From: Entomortierella parvispora
Taxonomy: Eukaryota; Mortierellomycota; Mortierellomycetes; Mortierellales; Mortierellaceae
DNA: 64,000 nucleotides
Assembly: GCA_963573315.1 (NCBI GenBank)
Contig: OY752140.1
Span: 1,550,001 to 1,614,000, forward strand
Direction: 5' to 3'
Position 1 is the first letter of the stretch. Every line of letters starts with the position of its first letter. Under the pieces are notes generated by a model that saw only the letters and a list, made by a program, of their open reading frames with translations, made no database searches and was not told where the DNA came from. Positions 45,245-59,554 of this stretch are shown in pieces. The position numbers and the translations under genes are program-made.

Positions 45245-48200
45245 TCACAAGAAGTTTTTCAACCAAAAGAACATCAGCGTCTCAAAGTGCTCGTTCACGC
45301 GCGCATCCCTCAGGCCGTGTCGCTCAGTGGGGTATAATTGGACCTGGTGCGGCTTGTTAAACCGAACCAAATCCGCGACCAGCGTCTCTGTGTTCTTGAA
45401 GTGCACGTTCTCGTCAATCAATCCATGTGCGATCAAAAGTCGGTTATCCCTGAATAAAACATCAGTTTGTTAGAAAGAAAGAGAGGACTGGACAAGATCA
45501 ATGAGCAGTGCAGGCGCAGCCAGTACTTACTGATCTGGAAGTTTTTCGACCCAATTCAGGACATTACTCTTGGCGTAGGCCTCGGTATTCTCGTAGATCA
45601 GACCCATATATCTCTCCGTGTAGGCACTATTGTACAACTCCCATTGTGTCACAGGGGCTCCCGCAATGGCGATTTTGAATACGTGGGGGTATTGCGCCAA
45701 GGCCATTAGGGATAGATAGCCGCCTAGGTGATGAGAGAAAGCAAACGACAACATTAAACCTTGGTCTAAGTCCCTCTATATGCGGCATATAATAAAACTC
45801 CTACCGTAGCTCCAGCCAGTGATAGCAACCCGATCCATATCGACAAGTCCTCCATTTTCCGGCTTTGCTAGATACCTCAGACCCTCTACTTGATCTTGAA
45901 TCTCGACCAGGCCCATATGTTTTCGAAGTCGACCCTCAAATTCAAGTCCCCGGTCATTACTACCTCGACCGTCAATCATCACAACTGCATGTCCTGTCCG
46001 AGTAGCCAAAAACACGCGCAAGAATTTTGGCAGCTTGTATTCGTTTGTGACCATTTGTGAGCGAGGTCCTCCATAGATGGATACAAGCGTGGGGTATTTC
46101 TGTCCTTCGACATAATTGGAAGGGCGGTAGAGACAACCATGGAGTGTGACGTTATCCGAGCTAGTGAATGTAAAGAACTCTCCTACTGGGTGGTGTGCGG
46201 CGTTGGTAGTCGGCATACTAGCGGATGCCGAGGGAGATGACGAGAATGAGGACGCTGAACCATTGGACTGTGTAGGCGAATATGCATTAAGTGGCGGAGC
46301 AAACTTGAGACTCGGTTTCCGCTCAGATCCTCCTGAAGAACTAAGTATCATGCTGGAGTCTGAGAATTGGCTACTAACTTTAGGGCCGCTCAAAAGACTA
46401 CTGGATAAAAGATGGCTTGCCAAAAACCCTGAAATTGAATTCATGGAGCCAGTCTTAAAGGCGCCAAAGCCGGAATCAGCTCTGGTAGGATTAACTGCTG
46501 ACTCGGAGCAGGTCCTCGTGTGCCCTGAATCGGAGAGTGGCACGACCGGGAAACGTCGAACATGTCTCGCGGATAGGTTGTAAATACCTTCCCGGATCAT
46601 GAACGCATGGGACGAAATCTTTGGAAATTGACAGCCACAACTGCACCAACGAGGAGCGTGTTGGTGCTCTATTGATGGAGAATTCCAAAACTCTGGACGT
46701 CGACACTCATTCCAGCGAAAGTGCATCACAGCACACGCCGGGCTCTGATCGACACTTGAATACATTGTAAGGAACCGATCCTTCTGCACGTCCAACGTGA
46801 CCTGATGACTGAATCCTAGCTGTGTCAATCGGCGGACATTTCCGGGCTGTGCTCCGCTGGCGTAGCTGGCCACGTACAGATGCGTTTCCAGCACAGTGTC
46901 TCGTTTGGCGATGAAATATACGAGATGTCGTTCTGCGTCGACCGTAATGGGCTTATCTACAACCTGGTACGAGCCTGAAGTGATTGGGGTGATTGTCGAT
47001 CCAGACGTTGGTTGATAAGAAACAAGGTACAGGTGCCGATATCCAGTACGCTCTGATGATACAATGAACTGAATCATGTCTTCAGACCCCTTGTTTGTAG
47101 TCGTGGATGAAAGTTCCGTCGGGAACATGTGCAAAATATCTGTAACCTATAGTAAGAGTGCAGCACAGATATGAGTATTCGAGGGCACATTTCACTTTTA
47201 ACTCGAGATGTCCTACATTTATCCAGTAGTCGCTTTGTTCTTCGTATAACAGCCTGATCCGACTCGCAAGCTCATTCTCTGCTTGCTCTGAACACTCTTC
47301 CTGTTCAGCAACAGACATGAAACAGTCCAATGGAACGGCGATAATGGCCGTGTTCTGTTGCCGCCGGTCCAGAATTTGCACCCAAGCGCTATAGTATGTA
47401 TCAAAGTCAGTGCCCGGCCTGAGAATAGAAATTGAAATCCAACATTTCGAGTTTGACCGTTACCTCTCTCCTCCAGGAAGCCACCCAAATCGCACTATAT
47501 ACTCAAGCCATGGGAACAGTTTGTACAGAGAGGCTCTACCCCATAGGCGCTTGTGGACAGGTTCCGGTGGAGAATCCTATGGTGCAGTGGCGTTAGTCGA
47601 TGTTTTGTGGGAGAAATGTGAAGGTGTTGTTTCACAACACTTTTTCATACTTCTTCGTGTTCCTTGGGTATAAACTCGACAATTTGTAGATCAGAGACTG
47701 CGTTGGGGGTTCCTGTGTGAGGATAGCGATATTCCTCAAATTCTGGATGCAAGCCCTGCCTAGGGATCACTACAAGGTCCACCATAGCCTCAGAAACCTG
47801 CAGATACAATATCCGTTCTGGAGCTTTCAGAGGTGTTGACTGAGTCGGCCCTCGTAATGGGAGAGCTTCCAGCAGAGATGGCGAAGTAACTGTAGGTAAT
47901 CCTGAACAAGATGGAGGAGGGGATGTAGCCACTAACGGCGAGGCAGAATGGTTCCTGAATTGCGTTGGGGCCCAGTAATAGTTTGTAAACCGGTGAAATT
48001 CTTCCTGCATGACAAACTCGGCAATGCCGCAGCAAATGTCCGATTTTTTCTTGTTCCTGGAACAAAACGTGAGCTGCGTCTCAATGCCGGCGGTCGTCAT
48101 GACCCAAATGTCTTGGTCGCGAGTGAAAGCAATAAGGTCCAGATCTGCTCCTCCAAGTTTTGGATCGCATCTCGCCCCCGCAGATCCTGCTCCTTTGTCG

Positions 48201-49125
48201 AGATTAGAGGCAGTGGAATTGGAAAGGGACGCCCGCGGTGAGGTTAGAGGCCCCGAGACCGACACGAAGTTGAGACTTGCAGTAAGAGCAGACTGCATCA
48301 TATTAGAATAGGATCGACCCGGACTTCCAGACATGGCAAGATCCGGTCGGGCCGGCCGAGGATTGACTTTGCCGTCCTACAGAGAAGCAGTCATAGAACA
48401 AAAGATGTAGATCAGAACATGAATTTCACAGATGGGATCCCTGTCCTCTAGCAGTTCTGGACATGTACCTCCTGAACATCCGCTGTGTAGACAATCGAGC
48501 CATAGGGGAATAAAAGTCGATTGGCCTGCGGTTCGAACTGGTAGCAAGATAACCGGTCGTTCTGGGTTTGGCCAGGAATGGCGTTCGTTAGCTTGAGCCA
48601 CTCCTCCGTCAACACAGGGGTCCAGGGAAGCACAGGTGCAGCAGCGAGGATCTGATCTGTAGCCCCACTTGTGTCCAATGTAGTCGAGGAGTCGTGTGTG
48701 TGGGCGTGAGCGCGAGGGTGTGACGACGAGGGCCGGCCATTTGGATTGGACTCTCGTGCACCAGGAATAGCCTGTATAGGCGTCGGGGGTGGGCCTGCAA
48801 AGAACTGGTATGTCTCTGGATTGAAAGGCACAAGCCCCATGTCCTGGTCCCGATCTTGATCTTGATCCTGATCAGAGCTGTCCTGACCCTGGCTGTCTCC
48901 AAGGGAGAGGTCCGAGTCCAAGTCCGATTCCGAGTCTGCAAACGGCCGAGGAAGGTCCACTCGGAAGAGCATTGGTGACTTTGAGGAGCGAGTAAGGTCA
49001 TTGGCGAGAAAGAAGATGCGATCCCTTTGTGTGTCAAAAACAAAGTCCCTCATCGTCGCGACGGTGGGCTGGACAGATGCCCGGAACGACCGCACCTCGT
49101 TGCGAATCTGGTCCCAGCTAGTCAT
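45245..49125 (-). CDS. Dipeptidyl peptidase of the DPP8/9 type (S9B)
   Basis: Seven exons, 49125-48469, 48376-47651, 47534-47464, 47388-47217, 47146-45805, 45723-45531 and 45449-45245, give 1121 residues. The catalytic triad of the alpha/beta hydrolase domain is intact: Ser988 in GWSYGGYLSL, Asp1066 in GLIDENVHF, His1098 in ERHGLR. The preceding propeller has family blocks EEWLKLTNAIPGQ, NYYWAPT, LFPWLEYIVRFGW and SERTGYRHLYLVSY. SIYGGPRSQMV and DGRGSNDRGLEFEGRLRKHMG match DPP9-like enzymes. It should release N-terminal Xaa-Pro/Ala dipeptides in the cytosol; no signal peptide or membrane anchor is visible. Disordered insertions (polar, near 48830-48900 and 46200-46550) lengthen it beyond the usual ~880. 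Exon 3 uses a GTAGAG acceptor chosen to fit frame and homology. Confidence 0.9.
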
Positions 49126-49448
49126 GTAACGGTTGAGCGGTGGAGTGAGTGGAGAGGTGCTGTCAAAGCAAAGGAAAAGGGAAAGGGAAGGAAAAAAAAG
49201 GAAACAAAAGAATGGAGAATGGAATGAGGCAGACAGAGGGAGAGGGTCGAAGAGAGGGGCTGCACAGGGACAGAGGTTGGGGGTCGGAGAGCGAACAGAT
49301 GGATGGAAAAGGATGGATGTGATGAGAGCACAGCTTCTGGAGGTGGGCGAATGAACGAGCCATGCATGCGATGGTCCTCCACAATCCACATCGTCAATCA
49401 GACACGTGACTCTTTTTTTTTTATTCTTTTCCTCTCTTGGGGTTGTGT
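49126..49448. other. Spacer between the D2HGDH 3' end and the DPP start
   Basis: 323 bp. The minus strand is C/T-rich at 49140-49300 (a leader for the DPP gene). The sequence GACAG just before an in-frame stretch (about 49157) could be a 5' UTR acceptor. No gene is supported. Confidence 0.4.
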
Positions 49449-51652
<2,204 letters not shown>

Positions 51653-52365
51653 TGTTGATTAGGAGAATGAATGCAGGTTGTGAATGGAAGAGAGAAGGGA
51701 GGAGAGAAGGAGAAGAGGGAGGAGAGAAGGAGAAGAGGGAGGGGAGTGTGGAAGGAGAGGAAGACAGAGAGTGGGAAAGAGAAAGAGAGATAGAGCTTTG
51801 TACCCCGCACAATCATCTCTGATCAAACCCGAAAACGCCTGAGTCAAATTGTCCGTCGAGTTGATAACAAACGCACCATTAAGGGGCCACACGCCTCTCT
51901 TACCGCCTACCAAAAAAACGCGAGCTTGGAACCTGGCGGCCAGCGGGGGACACGCGCGCGCCATCCGCCCCTTGGGGCCCCTTCTTGCTCGACACGCGTG
52001 CGTGCGGGGTTCTTTGGGGCTGCTGCTTGCTGGTTCCTGCAGACGGGGGGGAAAGGGGATGCATTGGAGGAGGAGCTTGATGTCGACCCTGGAATCCATC
52101 GTCGAGTGCTCTCATAGTCAAACGCCATTCAGTGACCGTTGCGAGGGTGAGGAATGTGTTTTCTTTTTTTTTTTTTTTTTTTTCCTCCCTCACACGCTCC
52201 CTCCTCCTGCCCTGCTCTTGCTCTCTTGCCCCTACTCCCCACAGTCGCTGGTCTCTTCTTGTCCTTTTCTTTCCTTGCCCCTTTATTTACCTTTTTTTAC
52301 TGTCCTTCTTTTTTTCTTTTCCTTTCTCCTCTTTAACCTTCCACATTCATCAAAGGACGGCGACC
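51653..52365. promoter_or_regulatory. Shared divergent promoter of the D2HGDH-like and importin genes
   Basis: 713 bp between divergent start codons. The D2HGDH side is C/T-rich in its sense (51660-51790); the importin side has a T20 tract (52164-52183) then a C/T-rich leader to 52345. A GC-rich block with GCGCGCGCC lies near 51950-51963. Confidence 0.5.
51698..51743. repeat. 20-bp purine tandem repeat
   Basis: Two full copies and a partial third of gggaggagagaaggagaaga on the plus strand, in the 5' leader of the D2HGDH-like gene, about 45 nt upstream of its start codon. Confidence 0.75.
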
Positions 52366-55300
52366 ATGGACATCCAGGCATTGTACCACCTTTTCCAGGC
52401 TACCCTGCAGCCCGACACCAATGTCCGCATCCAGGCCGAGTTGCAGCTCAAGCAGGTACATCCTAACCCTGAGAATCACATTCAATCAGATTCTGCTAAA
52501 GTCCATGGCCCATGTCTGTAGGTTGATCATTTCATCCTGCTTACCCCCCAAACCTTTTTTCTACTTGACCTTTAGCTCGAGGGAACTCAGGGTACTCTCC
52601 TATCCTCCATGCAAATCGTAGGGTCCAATGAGTCTGAGCTCCAGGTTCGCCAGGCTGGTAAGTCGCAGCGTCAGGGGAAGAAAAACAAGTGTCCAATTGG
52701 CACAATAAATCTTACATTCCCTCCACTTAGCCTCCATCTACTTCAAGAACGCTGTCAAGCGGTACTGGTTTGAGACTGAGGCCACCCCTGCCCACCTCAA
52801 AATCTCGGAATCTGATAAGGATACCATCAAGGGCAGCATTATCCAACTTATCGCCGCCGCCCCCAACCTGATCCGGTATACAAAAATGGTTACGACGCAA
52901 TAGACATTCAATCCTCTCCGTCCTGACTACACTCGACTCACCTCTTGCCCCCCCTCCTTGTCTCGTCATAGTACCCAGCTAATCACTGTCCTTGGAGTTA
53001 TTCTGTCAAACGACTTCCCTACGAAATACCCTGGGTACCTCGGACAGGTTCAGAACTTGCTCCAGTCGCAAGATCCAAAGGTTGTCTACGTTGGACTCTT
53101 GGCGCTGAAGGAGGTCACTCGTGTCTACAAGTATGCTCTTTTTCTTATTGTGGTCTTCAAATATCTATGGCACCATGTGTACTCTGATCCTCACAATAGA
53201 CCCCTTCTTTATCTATCATTACTTGAAAACAGGTTCAAGGTCTCGGATCGTGAGCCTTTGGACGAGATTATTGGCACCTTCTTCCCTGCCATTCAGCAAA
53301 TCGGCTCAGGGCTTATTAACACCAACAGTATTGAGGCGGCGGAGATGCTCAAGCTGATCTTCAAGTGCTACCACTACACAATCCAGATGGACATGTCTGA
53401 GCGTCAACGAGATAGCGCCTCTTTGGTTCCTTGGGGAACCCTGTTTGTTCAGATGGTTGAAAAGCCTGTGCCCATGGAGGGTTTGCCCACTGATCTGGAA
53501 GAGCTGGAGAAACACCCTTGGTGGAAGGCTAAGCGCTGGGCATACCAGTGTTTGAACCGCCTCTACACTCGCTACGGAAACCCAGCTGCCCTCACCTCTG
53601 ATTCAAAGTTCAAAGAGTTTGCCACAGGATTCGTCCAGAACTTTGCACCCAATATTCTCACCGCATACCTCAAGCAGGTAGAGTTTTGGGTCGCCAAGCA
53701 AGCCTGGCTTAGCCCTCGCGTTCTCTGCTTGATTGGAAACTTTTTCGAAGAGAGGTGAGTCAAAGATGCACAGCATTCGCGTTTCTCTTACCTGCGCCGT
53801 GTCTTAACTTCAATTCACCATTCATTTTTTTGTATGTAGCGTCAAGGATAAGTACATCTGGTCCATGATGAAGCCTCATTCCGAGACTTTGATCACCCAC
53901 TTCGTATTCCCTCAACTGTGTTTTACTGCAGTCGATGAGGCTCTCTGGGTGGATGACCCCGTGGAGTATGTTAACGCAAAAATCGGTAAGTTTCTTGTAC
54001 TATCCTGTACAATAGTGTGTGGACGTGTCATTCTCACTCCTTAAACCTGCATTACACAGAGGCTCTTGAGGACTTTGCTAGCCCGTCTACCGCAGCTGTC
54101 AACTTTATGGCTGTTATGGCCCGCTACAGACAGAATGCTTTCATGCAGATCCTTAACTTGGCCAACAGTGTTCTTCAAAAGTACAACGAGGCTCCCGCGT
54201 CAGAGAAGAACCCTAGAGAAAAGGATGGCGCTCTGGTCATGATTGGAGCTCTCGCTCCCTTGATCCTCCGCAAGGTATAATTGAATCGGAATGTTATACC
54301 GAGAAATTTACCTACGCTACAGCAATATTCATAGATGACGTTCTAACGAGGGCCAACTCTATACTTTTACGCACAACTTAGAGCTCTCTCTCTGAGATGA
54401 TGGAACCATTCTTTATCAACCACGTATTCCCTGAGTTCAAGAGTCAGTTCCCTTATCTCCGCGCTCGTGTAAGTTTTTTGGACAACCGTTACCACATTGG
54501 TCGGTGTTTGAGCCGTGTTATTAATTCGTGTGCTAAATACTTAGGCTTGCGAGATGGTGAATCATTTCAGTGATCTTGACTTTGCGGATCCGAATAACGT
54601 TGCTATTGCTTTCACGGGACTGATGGAAAGCCTGAATGACACCGAGCTCCCAGTAAAGGTCACCGCTGCTTTGGCGCTGCGGCCCATGATTCGCCATGAA
54701 CTTGTGTGCGAAGCAATGAAGCCCCATCTCCAGTTCATCATGCAGCAGCTCTTGGCAATGACCAACCAAATCGATATCGATACCCTTTCCAATGTCATGG
54801 ATGAGTTTGTGGAGGTGTTTGCTCAGGAACTCGCACCATTCGCCGTCCAACTCTGTGAGCAATTGCGCGACACCTTCTTGCGCATTTGCGCGGATATGGG
54901 TCCCAACTCAGAGGGTCTAGAGGATTTGTCGGACAGTGCCATCGATGAGGCTTCGGACAAGACTATGGCTGCTATGGGTGTTCTCAAGACTATGGGAACT
55001 CTGATCTTGAGTTTGGAGAGCACACCCGAGGCTCTAAACCAGCTCGAGATTGCCCTCATGCCCGTGATCACTTTCACGCTCCAGAACGCAATCATTGACC
55101 TATTTGACGGTGTCTTTGAGATCATCGACAGCTGCACTTTCTCTGGAAAAGCCATCTCGGCCAACATGTGGGCTGTTTTTGAGATGATCTACAAGACTTT
55201 CAAGGAGTCCGCACTGGATTTCATGGAAGAGATGTTGCCATCTCTCGACAACTATGTGTCTTACGGCAAGGACGTTGTTTCGACTAACGAAAACGTTCAA

Positions 55301-56293
55301 CATATGATTTACGACATCATCGAGACTGTCATGAAGAGCGACCGTCTGGGCGAGAACGATCGCGTTCAGGCCTGCAAGCTATCAGAGTCCTTGCTGTTGA
55401 ACTGCCGTGGCCATGTTGACAAGTATGTGGCTCCTATCTTGAACCTTGTGTTCCATTACTTGGCTCCCGAGGACGGCATCCAGACGGTCGAGTTCCGTGT
55501 CCAGTCTCTCGAGGTGGTCATGAACGCCCTTTATTACAATGCACCAGTGACTTTGCGCCTGTTGGAGGAGAACGGATGGACTCAGCGTTTCCTCACTGTC
55601 TGGTTCACGAACTTGGACAAGTTCTCGCGTGTCCATGACAAGAAGTTGTCCATCTTCGCCTTGTGCTCCATCCTTAACGTCTCTGTGGACCAACTTCCCC
55701 CAGCCCTCCAGAGTGGATGGCCCGAGGTCCTCAATGGAATCTTGAAGAACTTTGAAGGACTTCCCATTGCCCAGGCCAAGCGCAAGGAGATGGAAAAGTT
55801 GTACAACATTGGCTCTGATGATGATTCTGATGATGATTCTGACGACTCTGACGACGACTCTGACGATGAAGAGCAGAACGCCCTCGAGGCCGCTCTTGCA
55901 GCAGATGATGACAATATTGAGGAGGAGTGGGTCGACGATGAGGAGGATGTCCATGACGAAGGTCATGAATACCTTGAGTTCCTGGCTCAGCAAGCCTCCA
56001 AGACTCGCTCCTCTGCTGCCGAGGGCGAAAGCGGCGATGAAGATGAGGAGGAAGATGATTATGAGGACTTGGAGGAGGAGATCTACTTCCAGTCCCCCTT
56101 GGATGACCTGGATCCCTATGTGGTCTTCCGCGAGATCTTTACCGGACTTCAACAGCACAACCCCGCCTCGTATAATGAGCTCACCAAGGCTACGACGCCA
56201 GAGCAGCAAGAATTCATCATGCACTTGCTTCAAGTCGCCGAGGCAAATGCTCAGGCTGCTGCTGAAGCTGCTGCTGCCGCTTCTGAGGCCTAA
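52366..56293 (+). CDS. Importin-7/8-type karyopherin beta (Nmd5/Sxm1 family)
   Basis: Nine exons (52366-52455, 52576-52657, 52731-52875, 52972-53130, 53233-53754, 53840-53985, 54060-54274, 54382-54468, 54545-56293) give 1064 residues. The N-terminal Importin-beta domain (LYHLFQATLQPDTNVRIQAELQLKQLEG, YFKNAVKRYW) leads into HEAT repeats along the whole chain. Diagnostic blocks include FPTKYPGYLGQV, HPWWKAKRWAYQCLNRLYTRYG, FPQLCFTAVDEALWVDDPVEYV, and KDGALVMIGALAPLI. The acidic loop near residues 915-960 (DDDSDDDSDDSDDDSDDEEQ) and the C-terminal DPYVVFREIF block are also typical. Importin-7/8 carries ribosomal proteins, histone H1 and signalling proteins into the nucleus. The C-terminus is Ala-rich (AEAAAAASEA). 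The start codon follows a T20 tract and a pyrimidine-rich leader. Confidence 0.94.
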
Positions 56294-56434
56294 AGGCGTG
56301 AACAGATGATCTGCGCATCCATCTTAGCTTACACATGACATTCTTAACGCACGCAAGCAGCACAATGCATACAAAAAATATAATAATAATACCATTCATT
56401 TTTTTTTCACGAAATTGCAATTTGATGTATCTGA

Positions 56435-59400
56435 CTATCCAGCTCGATGATCATTAATTACGCTTCTCAAGGCATTCTCTGCGTCAGTGCCTCGATTTCC
56501 AATTGAACCGTGGTCCTTGTTGCGGTCAACATTGCACGACCGATCACCACGCTTTACCCAGGCTTTGACCTTGGCTCGGACATGCCTCCGCTTCTGGTGT
56601 TTCCTCAAGATCTCCTCCCGTGCGTCCACGAGTCCATTCATGCAAAGATTTGAGCTTCCAAGCCAAAGGACGAAATTCTCTTGATCTCTGAAAGCCCTCT
56701 CCTTGGGCATGTCCAAAGTAACTTCCTTTTCCTCGTTCTCTTCTTCTTCCTCTTCCACTCTATCTTTCCCCTCCGTCAATTCCCTTCTTGCTTTCGCTTT
56801 CTCGTTGTCGGTATCTTGGTCATCACGAAAGGGTGATAACGTTGCCGTCAGAGTCGAGGTTGTGGTCAGGGGAGAGCGCAGGGTCAACATTGGACTAGTA
56901 GTTCTTGATTCGGTGGATCTTTGTTCTGGGAGGTGGATGTCGGAGAGATCCAAACTCCTCTCATCGGAATGACCCTGTCGCCGACAACGATTCTGATTCT
57001 GTGCTATATTTTGACGAAGAGCTTGAACCTGACTTCGTCGACCTACAAGGGCCAAAACTGTCTCCAGTCTGTGAACTATTTTCACAAAAGAGTCTCTTTC
57101 GCGGTCAGTTAGAGAAACGGGATCCAAAGAGAGTAGTTGCTGGTGCTGCTGCTGTGAATGTTTGACTTGACTCTGGTTTTGATAAGGCTCTTCAAGGTTG
57201 TGGGGATGTATAGATTCATCGTGGCCTTCGTAATCCCCGCTCTGCTGCTGATTTGTCTCCTGAGCGCGTTGAAGTCGAGTTTCGACAGGAAGATGGGAAA
57301 CAGAGGCGCTCGTCATCATAGGGGAAGAAGAAATCGGCGAGGAAGAGAATGAGGAGGAAGGAGAAAAGGACGCGGAAGAAGACGAAGGGGGCGCGGAGGC
57401 AGAAGAGGTTGAAGAAGAAGAGGGGGAGGAGAATGAGTTGCGATTCTGGTCCCGATCCGAGTTGGCTTTCTTGGTGATCGATCGATGGCGTGCAAGCTGC
57501 TCGCCATAGTAATGGTGGTGGTGATGGACTCCCCCTTTGAATCTGTTGAAAATGACGGTCGACTCGAGGCTCCTTCTCCTCCTGTGTGTCTTCCGATCCA
57601 TGGCTAGCTTGCGCTTCGCTCTATCTTTCGGGGGATTTGGTCCGCCCATGTCGTCCACTGTGAGAACACACGTCTTTGTCGATGTAAATGGGCTTGAATC
57701 TGAACACACAGCCTGACAGCTCTGGCGGCCGCCATTGATCTTCGGCACTGCTGCTGTGGGCGACGATACTTTTGGACTAGAGTCATGAGTGGATACATCT
57801 GCGACTTTGGGATCAGCAGCGCAGGGGTTGCACTTTTGTTCGCGAGCTACCTCTTTTCCCTTGCCCAAAGTGCGTCGGCTCAGATCCAAAGAATCCCGAG
57901 GCTGATTAGGTTGACGTCGGGTGTAATGGTTCCTGCGTTGCAGTTGCGAACTTCCTGGCAAGGAAATCTGGCTCGTTCTTTTGGCTTTAGTAGAACGGTC
58001 CTGCCGCAAGCTAAGGAGACCCTCCCTCTCGTCCTCGCCACCCATGTCACTACAATTGGAAATATTGGATTCCTCGCGATTGTCGACAGCACTCGAATGA
58101 AAGCGTTGATAATCTGGTTGAATTTTGATCCCAGGGATATCACCGACTCGGCGGGAAAACGATGGCCTGCCAGACGGACTCGATCCAAGGCCATCGTCTG
58201 AACTGACATTCCATTCCACCGCACTAGCGCTATTCGATATTCTTGTGATCCGGTCATCGATGCCCGAGGAGGTGGGTGGCGGTGATAGCTTTGTCTGGTT
58301 CTCTTCTATGGTATCCAAATTTTTTATCTCCTGATGCTCCAATTCTTGGTTGGCAGTAGTCCACAAGTGCTCCAAGGATTTGAAAGGCGCTTGGTTGTAA
58401 TCCCATCCAAAGGCCGCCCATGTCGGGTCCATCATTTCCTGTTCCTGCCTTGCCAATCGTCGGAGAGCGGCTGCTGATGGCTCCCTTCCAGCCAAGGTGT
58501 CGCCCTCACCCCCACTCCCAACCGTTCCTGACACCTCCACTTTGGAGCGGGAACGCAACAGTGGCGAGACATATCCATGAAGCACCCGAGGATCATCCAT
58601 ATGGTGCGCCACATCTTCTCTTGTCAACATTGCGTAGCTAATATCTCGACCGACCAGAGCTCCAAGACTTCGTTGGAATTTTTGAACCATGGTACGATCC
58701 AGTAAAAACCCAGACTCTATCCGATCCCAGAGCAAGGATCCTTGCAGCGGAGGTACTTCTGGATGAGTAAGATGCCGTGCAAATTCTTGCTGAACAAGCC
58801 ACAGTCTTTGCCCATGTGCTCTGCATACTCTGTACAGGTTTGCACAGAGATCGTACGTGAGACTGTTGAGTTCGTCGTCATACTGACATTGGATTGCAGC
58901 GGCGGTTTTAGAAAAGACTTGAATAACATCGGTGTCCTCAACATGGGCTGCTTCTGGGTGGTTTGAGTCTTGACCGTCACTGGCACGAGTGTATTCGGTA
59001 TTTGGATGGTCCGCGATGTCGTTTCCAATCACCCTAATAGCACTTTCCTGGTGACTAAGATCTTGAGAGGTTCTATAAGAACGTGTCGAATCTGGATGGA
59101 TAATCATAGGGGACGAGCTCGACAAAGAAAAGACAATGGATTTTGGGGGAACAATTGGAGACGGCCCTGATGAGAATGCTCTGGCGCGACGAGGAGAAGA
59201 CATCAACCAAGTACTCAGAACACGTGGAATACCCACAGATTTTCCATCATTATTCCGTCCTCCTTCGCCCTCGCTTTCACTTTCCTTTGATGTACAGCTG
59301 TTGTCGTTGCCATCAGCATTGGATTCATTTAGTTTGCTGTCATTCTCAATGTCCAGCCCCTCTTTCGAATCTCTTCCTGGACAAATTGATTGGTCCTCCT

Positions 59401-59554
59401 GTTGCTGACGTTGCTGAATTTGAGGGAGTACATTTGAGCTCCATGATCTTGAAGGAGAGGTTGCTCGGCTTACCCTCCGTTCAAAAGGTGACGTCTTCGG
59501 TCTGGATACTGACGGAGTGACCACTGCGACAGAAGCGAAAGTGGACGTGGTCAT
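56435..59554 (-). CDS. Large unrecognised, mostly disordered protein
   Basis: An open frame of 1039 residues with no family that I recognise. Most of it is Ser/Arg/Asp-rich and disordered. One ordered helical region is visible (about 58960-58370): IQCQYDDELNSLTYDLCANLYRV, LWLVQQEFARHLTHPE, LLDRTMVQKFQRSLGALVGRDISYAML, DPTWAAFGWDYNQAPFKSLEHLW. A second ordered block lies at the C-terminus (NFVLWLGSSNLCMNGLVDAREEILRKHQKRRHV). A His run and a Ser run occur near 57330-57530. The coding frame continues upstream of the chosen start, and an exon 59921-59741 (MPCHLNN...) joins it in phase through a 118-bp GT-AG intron, so the true N-terminus may be ~83 residues longer. Confidence 0.72.
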   Translation of the reverse strand: MTTSTFASVAVVTPSVSRPKTSPFERRVSRATSPSRSWSSNVLPQIQQRQQQEDQSICPGRDSKEGLDIENDSKLNESNADGNDNSCTSKESESEGEGGRNNDGKSVGIPRVLSTWLMSSPRRARAFSSGPSPIVPPKSIVFSLSSSSPMIIHPDSTRSYRTSQDLSHQESAIRVIGNDIADHPNTEYTRASDGQDSNHPEAAHVEDTDVIQVFSKTAAAIQCQYDDELNSLTYDLCANLYRVCRAHGQRLWLVQQEFARHLTHPEVPPLQGSLLWDRIESGFLLDRTMVQKFQRSLGALVGRDISYAMLTREDVAHHMDDPRVLHGYVSPLLRSRSKVEVSGTVGSGGEGDTLAGREPSAAALRRLARQEQEMMDPTWAAFGWDYNQAPFKSLEHLWTTANQELEHQEIKNLDTIEENQTKLSPPPTSSGIDDRITRISNSASAVEWNVSSDDGLGSSPSGRPSFSRRVGDIPGIKIQPDYQRFHSSAVDNREESNISNCSDMGGEDEREGLLSLRQDRSTKAKRTSQISLPGSSQLQRRNHYTRRQPNQPRDSLDLSRRTLGKGKEVAREQKCNPCAADPKVADVSTHDSSPKVSSPTAAVPKINGGRQSCQAVCSDSSPFTSTKTCVLTVDDMGGPNPPKDRAKRKLAMDRKTHRRRRSLESTVIFNRFKGGVHHHHHYYGEQLARHRSITKKANSDRDQNRNSFSSPSSSSTSSASAPPSSSSASFSPSSSFSSSPISSSPMMTSASVSHLPVETRLQRAQETNQQQSGDYEGHDESIHPHNLEEPYQNQSQVKHSQQQHQQLLSLDPVSLTDRERDSFVKIVHRLETVLALVGRRSQVQALRQNIAQNQNRCRRQGHSDERSLDLSDIHLPEQRSTESRTTSPMLTLRSPLTTTSTLTATLSPFRDDQDTDNEKAKARRELTEGKDRVEEEEEENEEKEVTLDMPKERAFRDQENFVLWLGSSNLCMNGLVDAREEILRKHQKRRHVRAKVKAWVKRGDRSCNVDRNKDHGSIGNRGTDAENALRSVINDHRAG

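Noticed and set aside
55382-56233. A minus-strand frame of 283 codons inside importin
   Set aside because: It is antisense to conserved HEAT repeats, and its hydrophobic/acidic pattern mirrors the importin sequence.
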